Origin: Neisseria meningitidis
GTDB lineage: Bacteria; Pseudomonadota; Gammaproteobacteria; Burkholderiales; Neisseriaceae
Direction of reading: 5' to 3'
Assembly (NCBI RefSeq): GCF_900638555.1
Contig: NZ_LR134525.1
Location: 62,001-126,000 of the forward strand
DNA length: 64,000 bases
Shown here piece by piece: positions 42,084-51,656 of this stretch (the stretch's first letter is position 1; each line of letters starts with the position of its first letter). Under the pieces are notes generated by a model. It had not been told where the DNA came from and did not search any database. It saw nothing but the letters and a program-made list of their open reading frames with translations. The position numbers and the translations under genes were made by a program.

Positions 42084-43580
42084 ATGTCGCTTGCCTTGGT
42101 TTACAGCCGCGCCTTGAGCGGTATGAATGCGCCGTTGGTCGAAGTGGAAGCCCACCTTGCCAACGGCCTGCCGCATTTCAACATCGTCGGGCTGCCCGAT
42201 ACGGAAGTAAAGGAAAGCCGCGACCGCGTCCGTGCCGCCATTATTCAAAGCGGTTTTGAATTCCCCGCCAAAAAAATTACCGTCAACCTCGCCCCCGCCG
42301 ACCTGCCCAAAGAGTCGGGGCGTTTCGATTTGCCGATTGCAATCGGCATCCTTGCCGCATCGGGGCAGGTTGCGCCCGAAAAACTGGCGGAATACGAGTT
42401 TGCGGGGGAATTGGCACTGTCGGGGCTGTTGCGCCCCGTGCGCGGCGCGTTGGCGATGGCGTGGCAGGGTATGCAGGCAAAACGTGCATTTGTTTTGCCT
42501 GAAGAAAACGCAGGACAAGCCGCCGTGATGCGCGGCATTACCGTTTACGGCGCGCGCTCTTTGGGCGAAGTCGCCGCCCATTTGAACGGCATCGAACCTT
42601 TGGCGCAAACCGAATGCCAAGTTCCTCAGATGCCGTTTGAACATGGCGGACAACCTGATTTGTGCGATGTGAAAGGTCAGCACACCGCGCGCCTTGCTTT
42701 GGAAATCGCTGCCGCAGGCGGACACAGCCTCTTGATGATGGGTCCGCCGGGAACGGGCAAGTCTATGCTCTCCCAACGGCTGCCCGGCATCCTGCCGCCG
42801 CTGACCGAAGACGAATTGGTAGAAGTTTGGGCATTGCGTTCGCTCCTGCCCAACCACCAGCAACAACTCGACAGCCACCGTCCTTTCCGCAGTCCGCATC
42901 ACAGCGCCAGTGCGGCGGCTATGGTCGGCGGCGGTTCGGATCCGCGTCCGGGCGAGATTTCATTGGCGCACCACGGCGTATTGTTTTTGGACGAGCTGCC
43001 CGAGTTCGACCGCAAAGTTTTAGAAGTTTTGCGCGAACCGTTGGAAAACGGCGAAATCCACATTTCCCGCGCGGCGCGCCAAGCCGTCTATCCGGCGAAA
43101 TTCCAACTTGTTGCCGCCATGAACCCCTGCCCGTGCGGTTATCTCGGGCATCCCGTCAAACCCTGCCGCTGCACACCCGAAAGCGTCGCGCGTTACCGCA
43201 GCAAAATTTCCGGCCCGTTGCTTGACCGCATCGATTTGACCATCGAAGTCCCGAGCCTGTCCGCCGCCGAACTGATGCAGCAGGAAGCAGGGGAAAGCAG
43301 CGCGTCCGTTTTGGAACGCGTTATCGCCGCTAGAGACAAACAATACGCACGGCAAGGCAAAGTGAATGCCGCCTTGAGTGTCAGTGAACTCGACACATCC
43401 GCCCGCATTCAAAAAGAAGCGCAGGAAGCATTGGGCGGCCTGCTGGAAAAACTCTCCCTTTCCGCCCGCAGCTTCCACCGCATTATGCGCGTGGCGCGTA
43501 CATTGGCGGATTTGGCGGGCGACGAAGAAGTCGGCAGAAGCCACGTCATGAAAGCCATAGGTTTCCGTCGCGCTTTATAG
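42084..43580 (+). CDS. comM: ComM/YifB AAA+ helicase for natural transformation
   Basis: A 498-residue hexameric AAA+ protein of the Mg-chelatase-like family. ComM promotes branch migration of incoming DNA during transformation. The N-terminal Lon-like domain covers about 1-180 (ALSGMNAPLVEVEAHLANGLP), followed by Walker A GPPGTGKSM (about 221), Walker B LFLDELPEFD, the sensor MNPCPCGYLGHP with a Zn-type CxCx(n)CxC, and the C-terminal YifB helix bundle (RSFHRIMRVARTLADLAG). In a naturally competent Neisseria the role is well in line. Confidence 0.92.
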   Translation: MSLALVYSRALSGMNAPLVEVEAHLANGLPHFNIVGLPDTEVKESRDRVRAAIIQSGFEFPAKKITVNLAPADLPKESGRFDLPIAIGILAASGQVAPEKLAEYEFAGELALSGLLRPVRGALAMAWQGMQAKRAFVLPEENAGQAAVMRGITVYGARSLGEVAAHLNGIEPLAQTECQVPQMPFEHGGQPDLCDVKGQHTARLALEIAAAGGHSLLMMGPPGTGKSMLSQRLPGILPPLTEDELVEVWALRSLLPNHQQQLDSHRPFRSPHHSASAAAMVGGGSDPRPGEISLAHHGVLFLDELPEFDRKVLEVLREPLENGEIHISRAARQAVYPAKFQLVAAMNPCPCGYLGHPVKPCRCTPESVARYRSKISGPLLDRIDLTIEVPSLSAAELMQQEAGESSASVLERVIAARDKQYARQGKVNAALSVSELDTSARIQKEAQEALGGLLEKLSLSARSFHRIMRVARTLADLAGDEEVGRSHVMKAIGFRRAL

Positions 43581-43685
43581 GAACGGGAATGGAAGCAGGT
43601 TTTGCCCAAATATGGCGATATTGTTAGAATATCCGCCCGTAAGCAAACGGCGTTAATGCCGTCTGAAACACATTAAGGTATGTTT

Positions 43686-44549
43686 ATGAACAAATTTTCC
43701 CAATCCGGAAAAGGTCTGTCCGGTTTTTTCTTCGGTTTGATACTGGCGACGGTCATTATTGCCGGTATTTTGTTTTATCTGAACCAAAGCGGTCAAAATG
43801 CGTTCAAAATCCCGGCTTCGTCGAAGCAGCCTGCAGAAACGGAAATCCTGAAACCGAAAAACCAGCCTAAGGAAGACATCCAACCTGAACCGGCCGATCA
43901 AAACGCCTTGTCCGAACCGGATGCTGCGAAAGAGGCAGAGCAGTCGGATGCGGAAAAAGCTGCCGACAAGCAGCCCGTTGCCGACAAAGCCGACGAGGTT
44001 GAGGAAAAGGCGGACGAGCCGGAGCGGGAAAAGTCGGACGGACAGGCAGTGCGCAAGAAAGCACTGACGGAAGAGCGTGAACAAACCGTCGGGGAAAAAG
44101 CGCAGAAGAAAGATGCCGAAACGGTTAAAAAACAAGCGGTAAAACCGTCTAAAGAAACAGAGAAAAAAGCTTCAAAAGAAGAGAAAAAGGCGGAAAAGGA
44201 AAAAGTTGCACCCAAACCGACCCCGGAACAAATCCTCAACAGCGGCAGCATCGAAAAAGCGCGCAGTGCCGCTGCCAAAGAAGTGCAGAAAATGAAAACG
44301 CCCGACAAGGCGGAAGCAACGCATTATCTGCAAATGGGCGCGTATGCCGACCGCCGGAGCGCGGAAGGACAGCGTGCCAAACTGGCAATCTTGGGCATAT
44401 CTTCCAAGGTGGTCGGTTATCAGGCGGGACATAAAACGCTTTACCGGGTGCAAAGCGGCAATATGTCTGCCGATGCGGTGAAAAAAATGCAGGACGAGTT
44501 GAAAAAACATGAAGTCGCCAGCCTGATCCGTTCTATCGAAAGCAAATAA
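43686..44549 (+). CDS. SPOR-domain inner-membrane protein (FtsN-like)
   Basis: A 287-residue protein with a short cytoplasmic start, one membrane helix (FGLILATVIIAGILFYL, about 17-33), a long Lys/Glu/Ala-rich periplasmic linker (about 50-195) and a C-terminal SPOR domain (HYLQMGAYADRRSAEGQRAKL... RVQSGNMSADAVKKMQDEL). SPOR domains bind denuded glycan at the septum. I chose the second ATG because AAGG lies seven bases upstream. dsbA starts two bases after its stop. It may be the FtsN counterpart, or the gonococcal cell-separation protein Tpc; I cannot tell which. Confidence 0.82.
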   Translation: MNKFSQSGKGLSGFFFGLILATVIIAGILFYLNQSGQNAFKIPASSKQPAETEILKPKNQPKEDIQPEPADQNALSEPDAAKEAEQSDAEKAADKQPVADKADEVEEKADEPEREKSDGQAVRKKALTEEREQTVGEKAQKKDAETVKKQAVKPSKETEKKASKEEKKAEKEKVAPKPTPEQILNSGSIEKARSAAAKEVQKMKTPDKAEATHYLQMGAYADRRSAEGQRAKLAILGISSKVVGYQAGHKTLYRVQSGNMSADAVKKMQDELKKHEVASLIRSIESK

Positions 44550-44551
44550 TT

Positions 44552-45196
44552 ATGAAGCTCAAACATCTGTTGCCGCTGCTGCTGTCGGCAGTGTTGTCCG
44601 CGCAGGCATATGCCCTGACGGAAAGGGAAGACTATCTTGTGTTGGATAAACCCATTCCTCAAGAACAGTCGGGCAAAATTGAGGTTTTGGAATTTTTCGG
44701 CTATTTCTGCGTACATTGCCATCATTTCGATCCTTTGTTATTGAAATTGGGCAAGGCATTGCCGTCTGATGCCTATTTGAGGACGGAGCACGTGGTCTGG
44801 CAGCCTGAAATGCTCGGTCTGGCCAGGATGGCGGCTGCCGTCAATTTGTCGGGTTTGAAATATCAGGCAAACCCTGCTGTGTTTAAAGCAGTTTACGAAC
44901 AAAAAATCCGCTTGGAAAACAGGTCGGTTGCCGGAAAGTGGGCTTTGTCTCAAAAAGGCTTTGACGGCAAAAAACTGATGCGCGCCTATGATTCTCCCGA
45001 AGCTGCCGCCGCCGCATTAAAAATGCAGAAACTGACGGAACAATACGGTATTGACAGCACGCCGACCGTTATTGTCGGCGGAAAATACCGCGTTATCTTC
45101 AATAACGGCTTTGACGGCGGCGTTCATACGATTAAAGAATTGGTTGCCAAAGTCAGGGAAGAACGCAAGCGTCAGACCCCTGCTGTACAGAAATAG
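44552..45196 (+). CDS. dsbA: Periplasmic thiol:disulphide oxidoreductase DsbA
   Basis: It introduces disulphide bonds into secreted proteins. The 214 residues start with a cleavable signal peptide ([21 protein letters not shown]), with no lipobox, so it is soluble. The active site is CVHC (Cys53-Cys56, in [12 protein letters not shown]) and the cis-Pro is in IDSTPTVIV. Established knowledge: meningococci have three DsbAs, two lipoproteins and one soluble form with a CVHC site, which this matches (DsbA3). It lies two bases after the SPOR gene, so it is co-transcribed. Confidence 0.92.
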   Translation: MKLKHLLPLLLSAVLSAQAYALTEREDYLVLDKPIPQEQSGKIEVLEFFGYFCVHCHHFDPLLLKLGKALPSDAYLRTEHVVWQPEMLGLARMAAAVNLSGLKYQANPAVFKAVYEQKIRLENRSVAGKWALSQKGFDGKKLMRAYDSPEAAAAALKMQKLTEQYGIDSTPTVIVGGKYRVIFNNGFDGGVHTIKELVAKVREERKRQTPAVQK

Positions 45197-45228
45197 CCGA
45201 ACTCCCGTATCCGAAAGAAGCGCAAGCA

Positions 45229-46050
45229 ATGGATTTTCTGATTGTCCTGAAAGCCCTGATGATGGGCTTGGTAGAAGGTTTTACCGAATTTTTACCGATT
45301 TCCAGCACCGGGCATTTGATTGTGTTCGGCAATCTGATTGGTTTTCACAGCAATCACAAGGTTTTTGAAATTGCCATCCAGCTCGGTGCGGTTTTGGCGG
45401 TAGTGTTTGAATACCGGCAACGTTTCAGCAATGTGTTGCATGGCGTGGGAAAAGACCGGAAAGCCAACCGCTTCGTCCTCAATCTTGCCATTGCTTTTAT
45501 ACCTGCCGCCGTGATGGGGCTGTTGTTCGGCAAACAAATCAAAGAGTATCTGTTTAACCCCTTGAGTGTTGCAGTCATGCTGGTTTTGGGCGGTTTTTTT
45601 ATTTTGTGGGTGGAGAAACGCCAAAGCCGAGCAGAGCCTAAAATTGCCGATGTTGATGCATTGCGTCCGATTGATGCCTTGATGATCGGCGTTGCCCAAG
45701 TGTTTGCACTGATTCCGGGTACGTCCCGTTCGGGCAGTACGATTATGGGCGGGATGCTTTGGGGAATCGAACGGAAAACTGCGACAGAATTCTCGTTTTT
45801 CTTGGCTGTGCCGATGATGGTTGCCGCAACGGCTTATGATGTCCTGAAGCATTACCGGTTTTTCACCCTGCATGATGTCGGTTTGATTTTGATTGGCTTT
45901 GTTGCTGCCTTTGTTTCAGGCTTGGTAGCGGTAAAAGCGTTGCTGAGGTTTGTTTCCAAGAAAAATTATATTCCTTTTGCCTATTACCGCATTGTTTTTG
46001 GTATTGCCATCATTATATTGTGGCTGTCAGGCTGGATAAGTTGGGAATGA
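45229..46050 (+). CDS. uppP: Undecaprenyl-diphosphatase UppP (BacA)
   Basis: An inner-membrane phosphatase that recycles undecaprenyl diphosphate to the monophosphate carrier for wall and glycan synthesis; extra activity gives bacitracin tolerance. The 273 residues have about eight membrane segments and the two family motifs: [16 protein letters not shown] (about 15-30) and [15 protein letters not shown] (about 160-175). It is followed by a strong terminator. Confidence 0.95.
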   Translation: MDFLIVLKALMMGLVEGFTEFLPISSTGHLIVFGNLIGFHSNHKVFEIAIQLGAVLAVVFEYRQRFSNVLHGVGKDRKANRFVLNLAIAFIPAAVMGLLFGKQIKEYLFNPLSVAVMLVLGGFFILWVEKRQSRAEPKIADVDALRPIDALMIGVAQVFALIPGTSRSGSTIMGGMLWGIERKTATEFSFFLAVPMMVAATAYDVLKHYRFFTLHDVGLILIGFVAAFVSGLVAVKALLRFVSKKNYIPFAYYRIVFGIAIIILWLSGWISWE

Positions 46051-46056
46051 AACCAT

Positions 46057-46091
46057 AAACCCGACCTGAAGACATTATTCGGGTCGGGTTT
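46057..46091 (+). terminator. Rho-independent terminator of uppP
   Basis: AAACCCGACC pairs with GGTCGGGTTT around a 14-base loop, seven bases past the stop. Confidence 0.85.
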
Positions 46092-46105
46092 GTCTGGCGG
46101 GCTGA

Positions 46106-46211
46106 TATAGTGAATTAACAAAAATCAGGACAAGGCGACGAAGCCGCAGACAGTACAGATAGTACGGCAAGGTGAGCCAACGCTGTACCGGTTTAAATTT
46201 AATTCACTATA
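46106..46211. mobile_element. Correia element (106 bp) with matched terminal changes
   Basis: TATAGTGAATTAAC at the left and TTTAATTCACTATA at the right: both ends carry the complementary G-to-A change compared with GTGGATT/AATCCAC, so the terminal pairing is kept. Confidence 0.92.
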
Positions 46212-46340
46212 AAATCAGGACAGGCGGGGCGATAGGTTTAAAGTCGATTGCCTGTTTTGAAGGCAGTGGTTTATTCTTTATTTGCCGGCAATCAGGCAAT
46301 AAAAAAGCACATACCTTTTTACGGTCTGTGCTTTTTTATC

Positions 46341-46416
<76 letters not shown>

Positions 46417-46423
46417 GAAAATT

Positions 46424-46500
46424 TGGTGGCGAATCAGGGACTCGAACCCCGGACACAAGGATTATGATTCCTCTGCTCTAACCGACTGAGCTAATTCGCC
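46424..46500 (-). tRNA. tRNA-Met (anticodon CAT)
   Basis: On the minus strand: acceptor GGCGAAT/ATTCGCC, D arm TAGCTCAGTCGGTTAGAGC, anticodon stem GAGGA/TCCTT with loop ATCATAA (anticodon CAT), T arm GGGGTTCGAGTCCC, encoded CCA, 77 bases. It could also be the lysidine-modified tRNA-Ile2, which has the same genomic anticodon; elongator Met seems likelier from general similarity. Seven bases separate it from tRNA-Ala, so both form one transcript. Confidence 0.88.
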
Positions 46501-46631
46501 GTTTCGTGAAGACGCTATTATATGTTTTTCTGTTTTTTTGACAAGCCGTATTTTTTAATTTTGAATTAGTTGACTGTTTTTAAATGTTAAAAAGTTTATG
46601 TCGTCTGAAGCGGATTCAGGCGGCATGAGGG

Positions 46632-47780
46632 TTAGAGTTTGTGGCAGATGTCGCCGAAGCTGAATCCTGCCCAGTCGATGCCGATATTTTTTCCGAATGC
46701 GATGACTTTAAACAGTTCGCCCATTTCGTGCTGGTCAATCAGTTTCTGAACGGCAGCAGCTTCACGGATATAGGCTGCCGAATTCGTTTTCCCCGTCTGT
46801 GCCAATAGCTCGGTAATGCCCAGGTTCAATAAGAAATGGGATTGGGGAAGGTAACCTATCAAATCTAATCCGGCATCCGTCCCGGCTTGGGCAATGTCGG
46901 TAAAGTTGACATGCGCGGTCAGGTCGGCCAATCCGATGAAGTCAAAAGGATTGTGGATAACGTGATGTCGGTAGTGTCCGATTAGAGTACCTTGATTGCG
47001 TTGCGGGTGGTAATACTGCGCTGCATCAAAACCGTAGTCGATGAATATCATGCAGCCGTGTTCGAGTCTTGAGGCAAGGGTGCGGATAAAGGCATATTGT
47101 TGCGGATGTAGTTCGCTGGTGTAGGGATAATCTGTTTGAGGAAAATAGAGGGAAGCCAAGGCAGATAGCTGTAAGTCGTGCAGCGGTCGTGCCGAATAGG
47201 TAAAACGGTCATTATCTAGGCAAACGCCGACATGCTCGAATGAGCCGCCTTCATTTTTACGGACGATTTCGACAGGCATGGCATCGAGTACTTCGTTGCC
47301 GATGATGATGCCGTCAAACGCTTCGGGAAGTGCGGTCAAGTGGACAACTTTTTGAGATGCTTCCGGTGCGCGTGCTTGAATCAGGTTTTTCTGACGTGCT
47401 GCCAGCTCCGGCGATATTTCAATAATATAGTAACGGCTGATGCCGTCCGAAATGCTGCCCAACAAATCGGCGGCAAGCTGTCCGGTTCCCGCGCCGAATT
47501 CATAGATATTGCCCGCCGTTTGGGATAGAAGTTCTTGAAGTTGGCGTGCCAGTGTCTGTGCAAACAGAGAGGTGAGGGTCGGTGCGGTAATAAAATCCCC
47601 GGTATTGCCGATTTTATGGCTGCCGCCGGTGTAGTAGCCGTATTGCGGAGCGTATAAAACCAATTCCATAAAACGTGAAAATGGAATCCAGTTGCCGTGT
47701 TTGCCGATTTTTTCGGCAATGAGGGTTTGCAGTTTGAGCGAGAATTGCCGTGCTTCGGGAGAGGGGAGGGGGAGGGGCAT
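46632..47780 (-). CDS. SAM-dependent methyltransferase, MidA/NDUFAF7 family
   Basis: A 382-residue cytoplasmic protein of the DUF185 family. The eukaryotic member NDUFAF7 methylates an arginine of a complex I subunit; the bacterial substrate is not known to me. The sequence has PFSRFMELVLYAPQYGYYTGG, GDFITAPTLTSLFAQTLA, the SAM loop IYEFGAGTGQLAADLL, and GNEVLDAMPVE and FIDYGFDAAQYYHPQR. I start at 47780 (MPLPLPSPEARQFS); earlier ATGs at 47849 and 47820 lack support. No clear ribosome site is seen. Confidence 0.85.
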   Translation of the reverse strand: MPLPLPSPEARQFSLKLQTLIAEKIGKHGNWIPFSRFMELVLYAPQYGYYTGGSHKIGNTGDFITAPTLTSLFAQTLARQLQELLSQTAGNIYEFGAGTGQLAADLLGSISDGISRYYIIEISPELAARQKNLIQARAPEASQKVVHLTALPEAFDGIIIGNEVLDAMPVEIVRKNEGGSFEHVGVCLDNDRFTYSARPLHDLQLSALASLYFPQTDYPYTSELHPQQYAFIRTLASRLEHGCMIFIDYGFDAAQYYHPQRNQGTLIGHYRHHVIHNPFDFIGLADLTAHVNFTDIAQAGTDAGLDLIGYLPQSHFLLNLGITELLAQTGKTNSAAYIREAAAVQKLIDQHEMGELFKVIAFGKNIGIDWAGFSFGDICHKL

Positions 47781-48024
47781 GATAAGTGTTAGCTTGTGTA
47801 AATTTATTGGATTTCCCGACATATTACACGTTGGTACGGGTGCTGTCATGGCTTTATCTTAATACTATATATTGTGTTTATATTATTAAATTAATCATAT
47901 ATAGTTGTTTATTGGTTCGGTCACTCTGTACCGCACCCGCCGTGCCGTTGTCGTCATTTTTTATCTTATTGTTTTTAAAAGGAATAAAAATTTCAGATAT
48001 GTTAATGAGTTTTCATGCCCTGAT

Positions 48025-48053
48025 TTGACCGAGTGTTTAAAATTTCTTATAGT
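48025..48053 (+). promoter_or_regulatory. Promoter of the dcw cluster (Pmra)
   Basis: -35 TTGACC (48025-48030), 17-base spacer, -10 TATAGT (48048-48053). Transcription would start near 48060, at the MraZ box. The remainder of 47781-48024 holds no gene. Confidence 0.7.
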
Positions 48054-48062
48054 GTCGATTGG

Positions 48063-48087
48063 TGGGGAATTGTGGGGCAAAGTGTCT
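48063..48087 (+). promoter_or_regulatory. MraZ operator upstream of mraZ
   Basis: TGGGG at 48063 and TGGGG at 48073, ten bases apart with five-base gaps, and a degenerate third repeat TGTCT at 48083. MraZ is known to bind TGGGN direct repeats with five-base spacers at its own promoter. The place, just after the promoter, fits autorepression. Confidence 0.65.
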
Positions 48088-48127
48088 CTTTTACCCTTGT
48101 GATTTTGATTTCGGCTTGGGACATGTC

Positions 48128-48583
48128 ATGTTCGGCGGCGCACACGAATTAAGCATCGACAGTAAGGGGCGGTTGGCTGTTCCTGCCAAATTCCGTGACA
48201 TTCTGTCGCGCCTCTATACGCCTGCCGTAGTGGTAACGCTCGAGTCGAAATACAAGCTGTTGATGTACCCTGTTGCGGAGTGGGAAAAGGTTGCGGCGCA
48301 ACTTTTAAACTTAAAAGTGGCGGATAACCCTGTTTTGCGGCGGTTTCAAAATCTTTTGCTGCATAACGCGGAAATTTTGGAATGGGACAGCGCCGGCCGG
48401 GTGCTGCTTCCTGCCGGACTGAGGAAGAGGGTGGATTTCGACCGTGAAGTCGTTTTGGTCGGTCGTGCCAACCGTTTGGAGCTTTGGGGTCGCGAGCAGT
48501 GGGAGGCTGAGATGGTTCAGGCTTTGGATGACGATCCTGACGAACTTGCCTTCCAGTTGAGTCAGACGGATTTGCAATTGTGA
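48128..48583 (+). CDS. mraZ: Transcriptional regulator MraZ
   Basis: A 151-residue AbrB-like protein that forms rings and represses the dcw operon. The two repeats with the DxxGR motif are visible: [24 protein letters not shown] (here DSKGRLAVP, about 11-19) and [15 protein letters not shown] (about 80-95). I chose the ATG at 48128 since the protein length and first residues match the family; longer frames have no support. The stop overlaps the GTG start of rsmH by four bases. Confidence 0.94.
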   Translation: MFGGAHELSIDSKGRLAVPAKFRDILSRLYTPAVVVTLESKYKLLMYPVAEWEKVAAQLLNLKVADNPVLRRFQNLLLHNAEILEWDSAGRVLLPAGLRKRVDFDREVVLVGRANRLELWGREQWEAEMVQALDDDPDELAFQLSQTDLQL

Positions 48584-49566
48584 GTGGAGCAGAAAGTTAC
48601 CGGCATATCACGGTCTTGCTGAATGAGGCGGTGGATGCGCTTGCCGTGCGCGAAGACGGTGTCTATGTGGACGGTACGTTCGGCAGGGGAGGGCATTCCC
48701 GGCTGATTTTGTCGCGTTTGGGCGATGCGGGGCGGTTGATTGTTTTCGACAAAGACCCGCAGGCGATTGCTGTGGCAGAAGAGCTGGCGCGTTCGGACAA
48801 ACGGGTCGGTGTCGTGCATGGCGGTTTTGCTTCGTTTCAGACGGCATTGGACGGTTTGGGTATCGGCAAGGTGGACGGTGCGCTGTTTGATTTGGGGATT
48901 TCGTCCCCGCAAATCGATGACGGCAGCCGCGGTTTCAGCTTCCGTTTCGATGCCCCTTTGGATATGCGTATGGATACGACGCGCGGTATGTCTGCCGCAG
49001 AGTGGATAGCGGTTGCGTCGGAACAGGATTTGCACGAGGTAATCAAGAATTATGGTGAAGAGCGGTTTAGCCGCCAGATTGCGCGCGCCATTGTTGCGCA
49101 ACGGGCGGAAAGTCCAATCGATACAACCCGCAAGCTGGCGCAGATCGTGGCACAAAACGTCCGTACTCGCGAGCGGGGGCAGGATCCTGCGACGCGCACC
49201 TTCCAGGCAATCCGCATCTTTATTAACCGCGAGCTTGAAGAAGTAGGGGCAGTATTGCCGCAGGTCATGTGTCGTCTGAAAGAGGGCGGACGTTTGGCGG
49301 TCATTGCTTTCCATTCGTTGGAAGACCGCATTGTGAAGCAGTTTGTCAAAAAATATTCGCAACACGCGCCCCTGCCGCGCTGGGCGGCGGTCAGGGAAGC
49401 GGATTTGCCCGAGCCGCCCCTGAAAATCGCGGGCAGGGCATTAAAGCCGGGTGAGGCGGAAATTGCCGCCAATCCGAGGGCGAGAAGTGCGGTTTTGCGT
49501 GTGGCGGAGCGGACTGCCGGTCCGATACCGGAACAATCACAGAGAAAAACGTCTGAATGGCAATGA
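48580..49566 (+). CDS. rsmH: 16S rRNA m4C1402 methyltransferase RsmH (MraW)
   Basis: It N4-methylates C1402 of 16S rRNA with SAM. The 328 residues have [27 protein letters not shown] (SAM loop, about 27-40), [19 protein letters not shown] and [16 protein letters not shown], and the C-terminal [15 protein letters not shown]. It begins with GTG inside the mraZ stop (GTGA overlap) and ends in an ATGA overlap with ftsL. Confidence 0.95.
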   Translation: MSGAESYRHITVLLNEAVDALAVREDGVYVDGTFGRGGHSRLILSRLGDAGRLIVFDKDPQAIAVAEELARSDKRVGVVHGGFASFQTALDGLGIGKVDGALFDLGISSPQIDDGSRGFSFRFDAPLDMRMDTTRGMSAAEWIAVASEQDLHEVIKNYGEERFSRQIARAIVAQRAESPIDTTRKLAQIVAQNVRTRERGQDPATRTFQAIRIFINRELEEVGAVLPQVMCRLKEGGRLAVIAFHSLEDRIVKQFVKKYSQHAPLPRWAAVREADLPEPPLKIAGRALKPGEAEIAANPRARSAVLRVAERTAGPIPEQSQRKTSEWQ

Positions 49567-49826
49567 ACAAATTGAATTTCCTTCTGCTGCTTGCGGTGTG
49601 CGTTTCCGCTTTTTCCGTTGTGATGCAGCAAAACCAGTACAGGCTCAACTTCACAGCTTTGGATAAGGCGAAAAAACAGGAAATCGCCTTGGAGCAGGAT
49701 TATGCGCAAATGAGGCTGCAACAGGCGCGTTTGGCGAACCACGAAGCGATCAGGGCGGCGGCAGAAAAACAAAACCTCCATCCGCCGGTTTCGGGCAATA
49801 CCTTTATGGTGGAGCATCAAAGATAG
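49563..49826 (+). CDS. ftsL: Cell division protein FtsL
   Basis: An 87-residue bitopic membrane protein of the divisome that works with FtsB and FtsQ. A short cytoplasmic start is followed by one membrane helix ([16 protein letters not shown]) and a periplasmic heptad-rich coil ([20 protein letters not shown]), ending [12 protein letters not shown]. The ATG at 49563 overlaps the rsmH stop as ATGA; the ATG at 49557 two codons earlier is also possible. Identity comes mainly from position, size and topology. Confidence 0.88.
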   Translation: MNKLNFLLLLAVCVSAFSVVMQQNQYRLNFTALDKAKKQEIALEQDYAQMRLQQARLANHEAIRAAAEKQNLHPPVSGNTFMVEHQR

Positions 49827-49886
49827 AAGCAGCCTGTGTGCCGGAATCGGATTCCTGCGTCAGGATAATAATAACGAGAAGTAAAA

Positions 49887-51632
49887 ATGTTGATTAAGAG
49901 CGAATATAAGCCTCGGATGCTGCCCAAAGAAGAGCAGGTCAAAAAGCCGATGACCAGTAACGGACGGATCAGCTTCGTCCTGATGGCAATAGCGGTCTTG
50001 TTTGCCGGTCTGATTGCTCGCGGACTGTATCTGCAGACGGTAACGTATAACTTTTTGAAAGAACAGGGCGACAACCGGATTGTGCGGACTCAAACATTGC
50101 CGGCTACACGCGGTACGGTTTCGGACCGGAACGGTGCGGTTTTGGCGTTGAGTGCGCCGACGGAGTCCCTGTTTGCCGTGCCTAAAGAGATGAAGGAAAT
50201 GCCGTCTGCCGCACAATTGGAACGCCTGTCCGAGCTTGTCGATGTGCCGGTTGATGTTTTGAGGAACAAGCTCGAACAGAAAGGCAAGTCGTTTATCTGG
50301 ATTAAGCGGCAGCTCGATCCCAAGGTTGCCGAAGAGGTCAAAGCCTTGGGTTTGGAAAACTTTGTATTTGAAAAAGAATTAAAACGCCATTACCCGATGG
50401 GCAACCTGTTTGCACACGTCATCGGATTTACCGATATTGACGGCAAAGGTCAGGAAGGTTTGGAACTTTCGCTTGAAGACAGCCTGCATGGCGAAGACGG
50501 CGCGGAAGTCGTTTTGCGGGACCGGCAGGGCAATATTGTGGACAGCTTGGACTCCCCGCGCAATAAAGCCCCGAAAAACGGCAAAGACATCATCCTTTCC
50601 CTCGATCAGAGGATTCAGACCTTGGCCTATGAAGAGTTGAACAAGGCGGTCGAATACCATCAGGCAAAAGCCGGAACGGTGGTGGTTTTGGATGCCCGCA
50701 CGGGGGAAATCCTCGCCTTGGCCAATACGCCCGCCTACGATCCCAACAGGCCCGGCCGGGCAGACAGCGAACAGCGGCGCAACCGTGCCGTAACCGATAT
50801 GATCGAACCCGGTTCGGCAATCAAACCGTTTGTGATTGCGAAGGCATTGGATGCGGGCAAAACCGATTTGAACGAACGGCTGAATACGCAGCCTTATAAA
50901 ATCGGACCGTCTCCCGTGCGCGATACCCATGTTTACCCCTCTTTGGATGTGCGCGGCATCATGCAGAAATCGTCCAACGTCGGCACAAGCAAACTGTCTG
51001 CGCGTTTCGGTGCCGAAGAAATGTATGACTTCTATCATGAGTTGGGCATCGGTGTGCGTATGCACTCGGGCTTTCCGGGCGAAACTGCAGGTTTGTTGAG
51101 AAATTGGCGCAGGTGGCGGCCCATTGAACAGGCGACGATGTCTTTCGGTTACGGCCTGCAATTGAGCCTGCTGCAATTGGCGCGCGCCTATACCGCACTG
51201 ACGCACGACGGCGTTTTGCTGCCGGTCAGCTTTGAAAAACAGGCGGTTGCGCCGCAAGGCAAACGCATATTCAAAGAATCGACCGCGCGCGAGGTACGCA
51301 ATCTGATGGTTTCCGTAACCGAGCCGGGCGGCACCGGTACGGCGGGTGCGGTGGACGGTTTCGATGTCGGCGCGAAAACCGGCACGGCGCGCAAGTTCGT
51401 CAACGGGCGTTATGCCGACGACAAACACATCGCTACCTTTATCGGTTTTGCCCCCGCCAAAAACCCCCGTGTGATTGTGGCGGTAACCATTGACGAACCG
51501 ACTGCCCACGGTTATTACGGCGGCGTAGTGGCAGGGCCGCCCTTCAAAAAAATTATGGGCGGCAGCCTGAACATCTTGGGCATTTCCCCGACCAAGCCCC
51601 TGACCGCCGCAGCCGTCAAAACACCGTCTTAA
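49887..51632 (+). CDS. penA: Penicillin-binding protein 2 (septal transpeptidase, PBP2/FtsI)
   Basis: A 581-residue transpeptidase that cross-links septal peptidoglycan. It has a membrane anchor at about 27-48, a pedestal domain, and the transpeptidase domain with SxxK at Ser310 (PGSAIKPF), SSN (QKSSNVG) and KTGT at 497-500. Counting back from the end, Phe504, Ala510, Ile515, His541 and Ile566 are all wild type, and no Asp is inserted after 345 (VRDTHVYPS). So this allele carries none of the known mosaic changes linked with reduced penicillin susceptibility. AATAACGAGAAG precedes the ATG. Confidence 0.96.
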   Translation: MLIKSEYKPRMLPKEEQVKKPMTSNGRISFVLMAIAVLFAGLIARGLYLQTVTYNFLKEQGDNRIVRTQTLPATRGTVSDRNGAVLALSAPTESLFAVPKEMKEMPSAAQLERLSELVDVPVDVLRNKLEQKGKSFIWIKRQLDPKVAEEVKALGLENFVFEKELKRHYPMGNLFAHVIGFTDIDGKGQEGLELSLEDSLHGEDGAEVVLRDRQGNIVDSLDSPRNKAPKNGKDIILSLDQRIQTLAYEELNKAVEYHQAKAGTVVVLDARTGEILALANTPAYDPNRPGRADSEQRRNRAVTDMIEPGSAIKPFVIAKALDAGKTDLNERLNTQPYKIGPSPVRDTHVYPSLDVRGIMQKSSNVGTSKLSARFGAEEMYDFYHELGIGVRMHSGFPGETAGLLRNWRRWRPIEQATMSFGYGLQLSLLQLARAYTALTHDGVLLPVSFEKQAVAPQGKRIFKESTAREVRNLMVSVTEPGGTGTAGAVDGFDVGAKTGTARKFVNGRYADDKHIATFIGFAPAKNPRVIVAVTIDEPTAHGYYGGVVAGPPFKKIMGGSLNILGISPTKPLTAAAVKTPS

Positions 51633-51656
51633 TCCGAGTATCAACGAGATTGTTTT

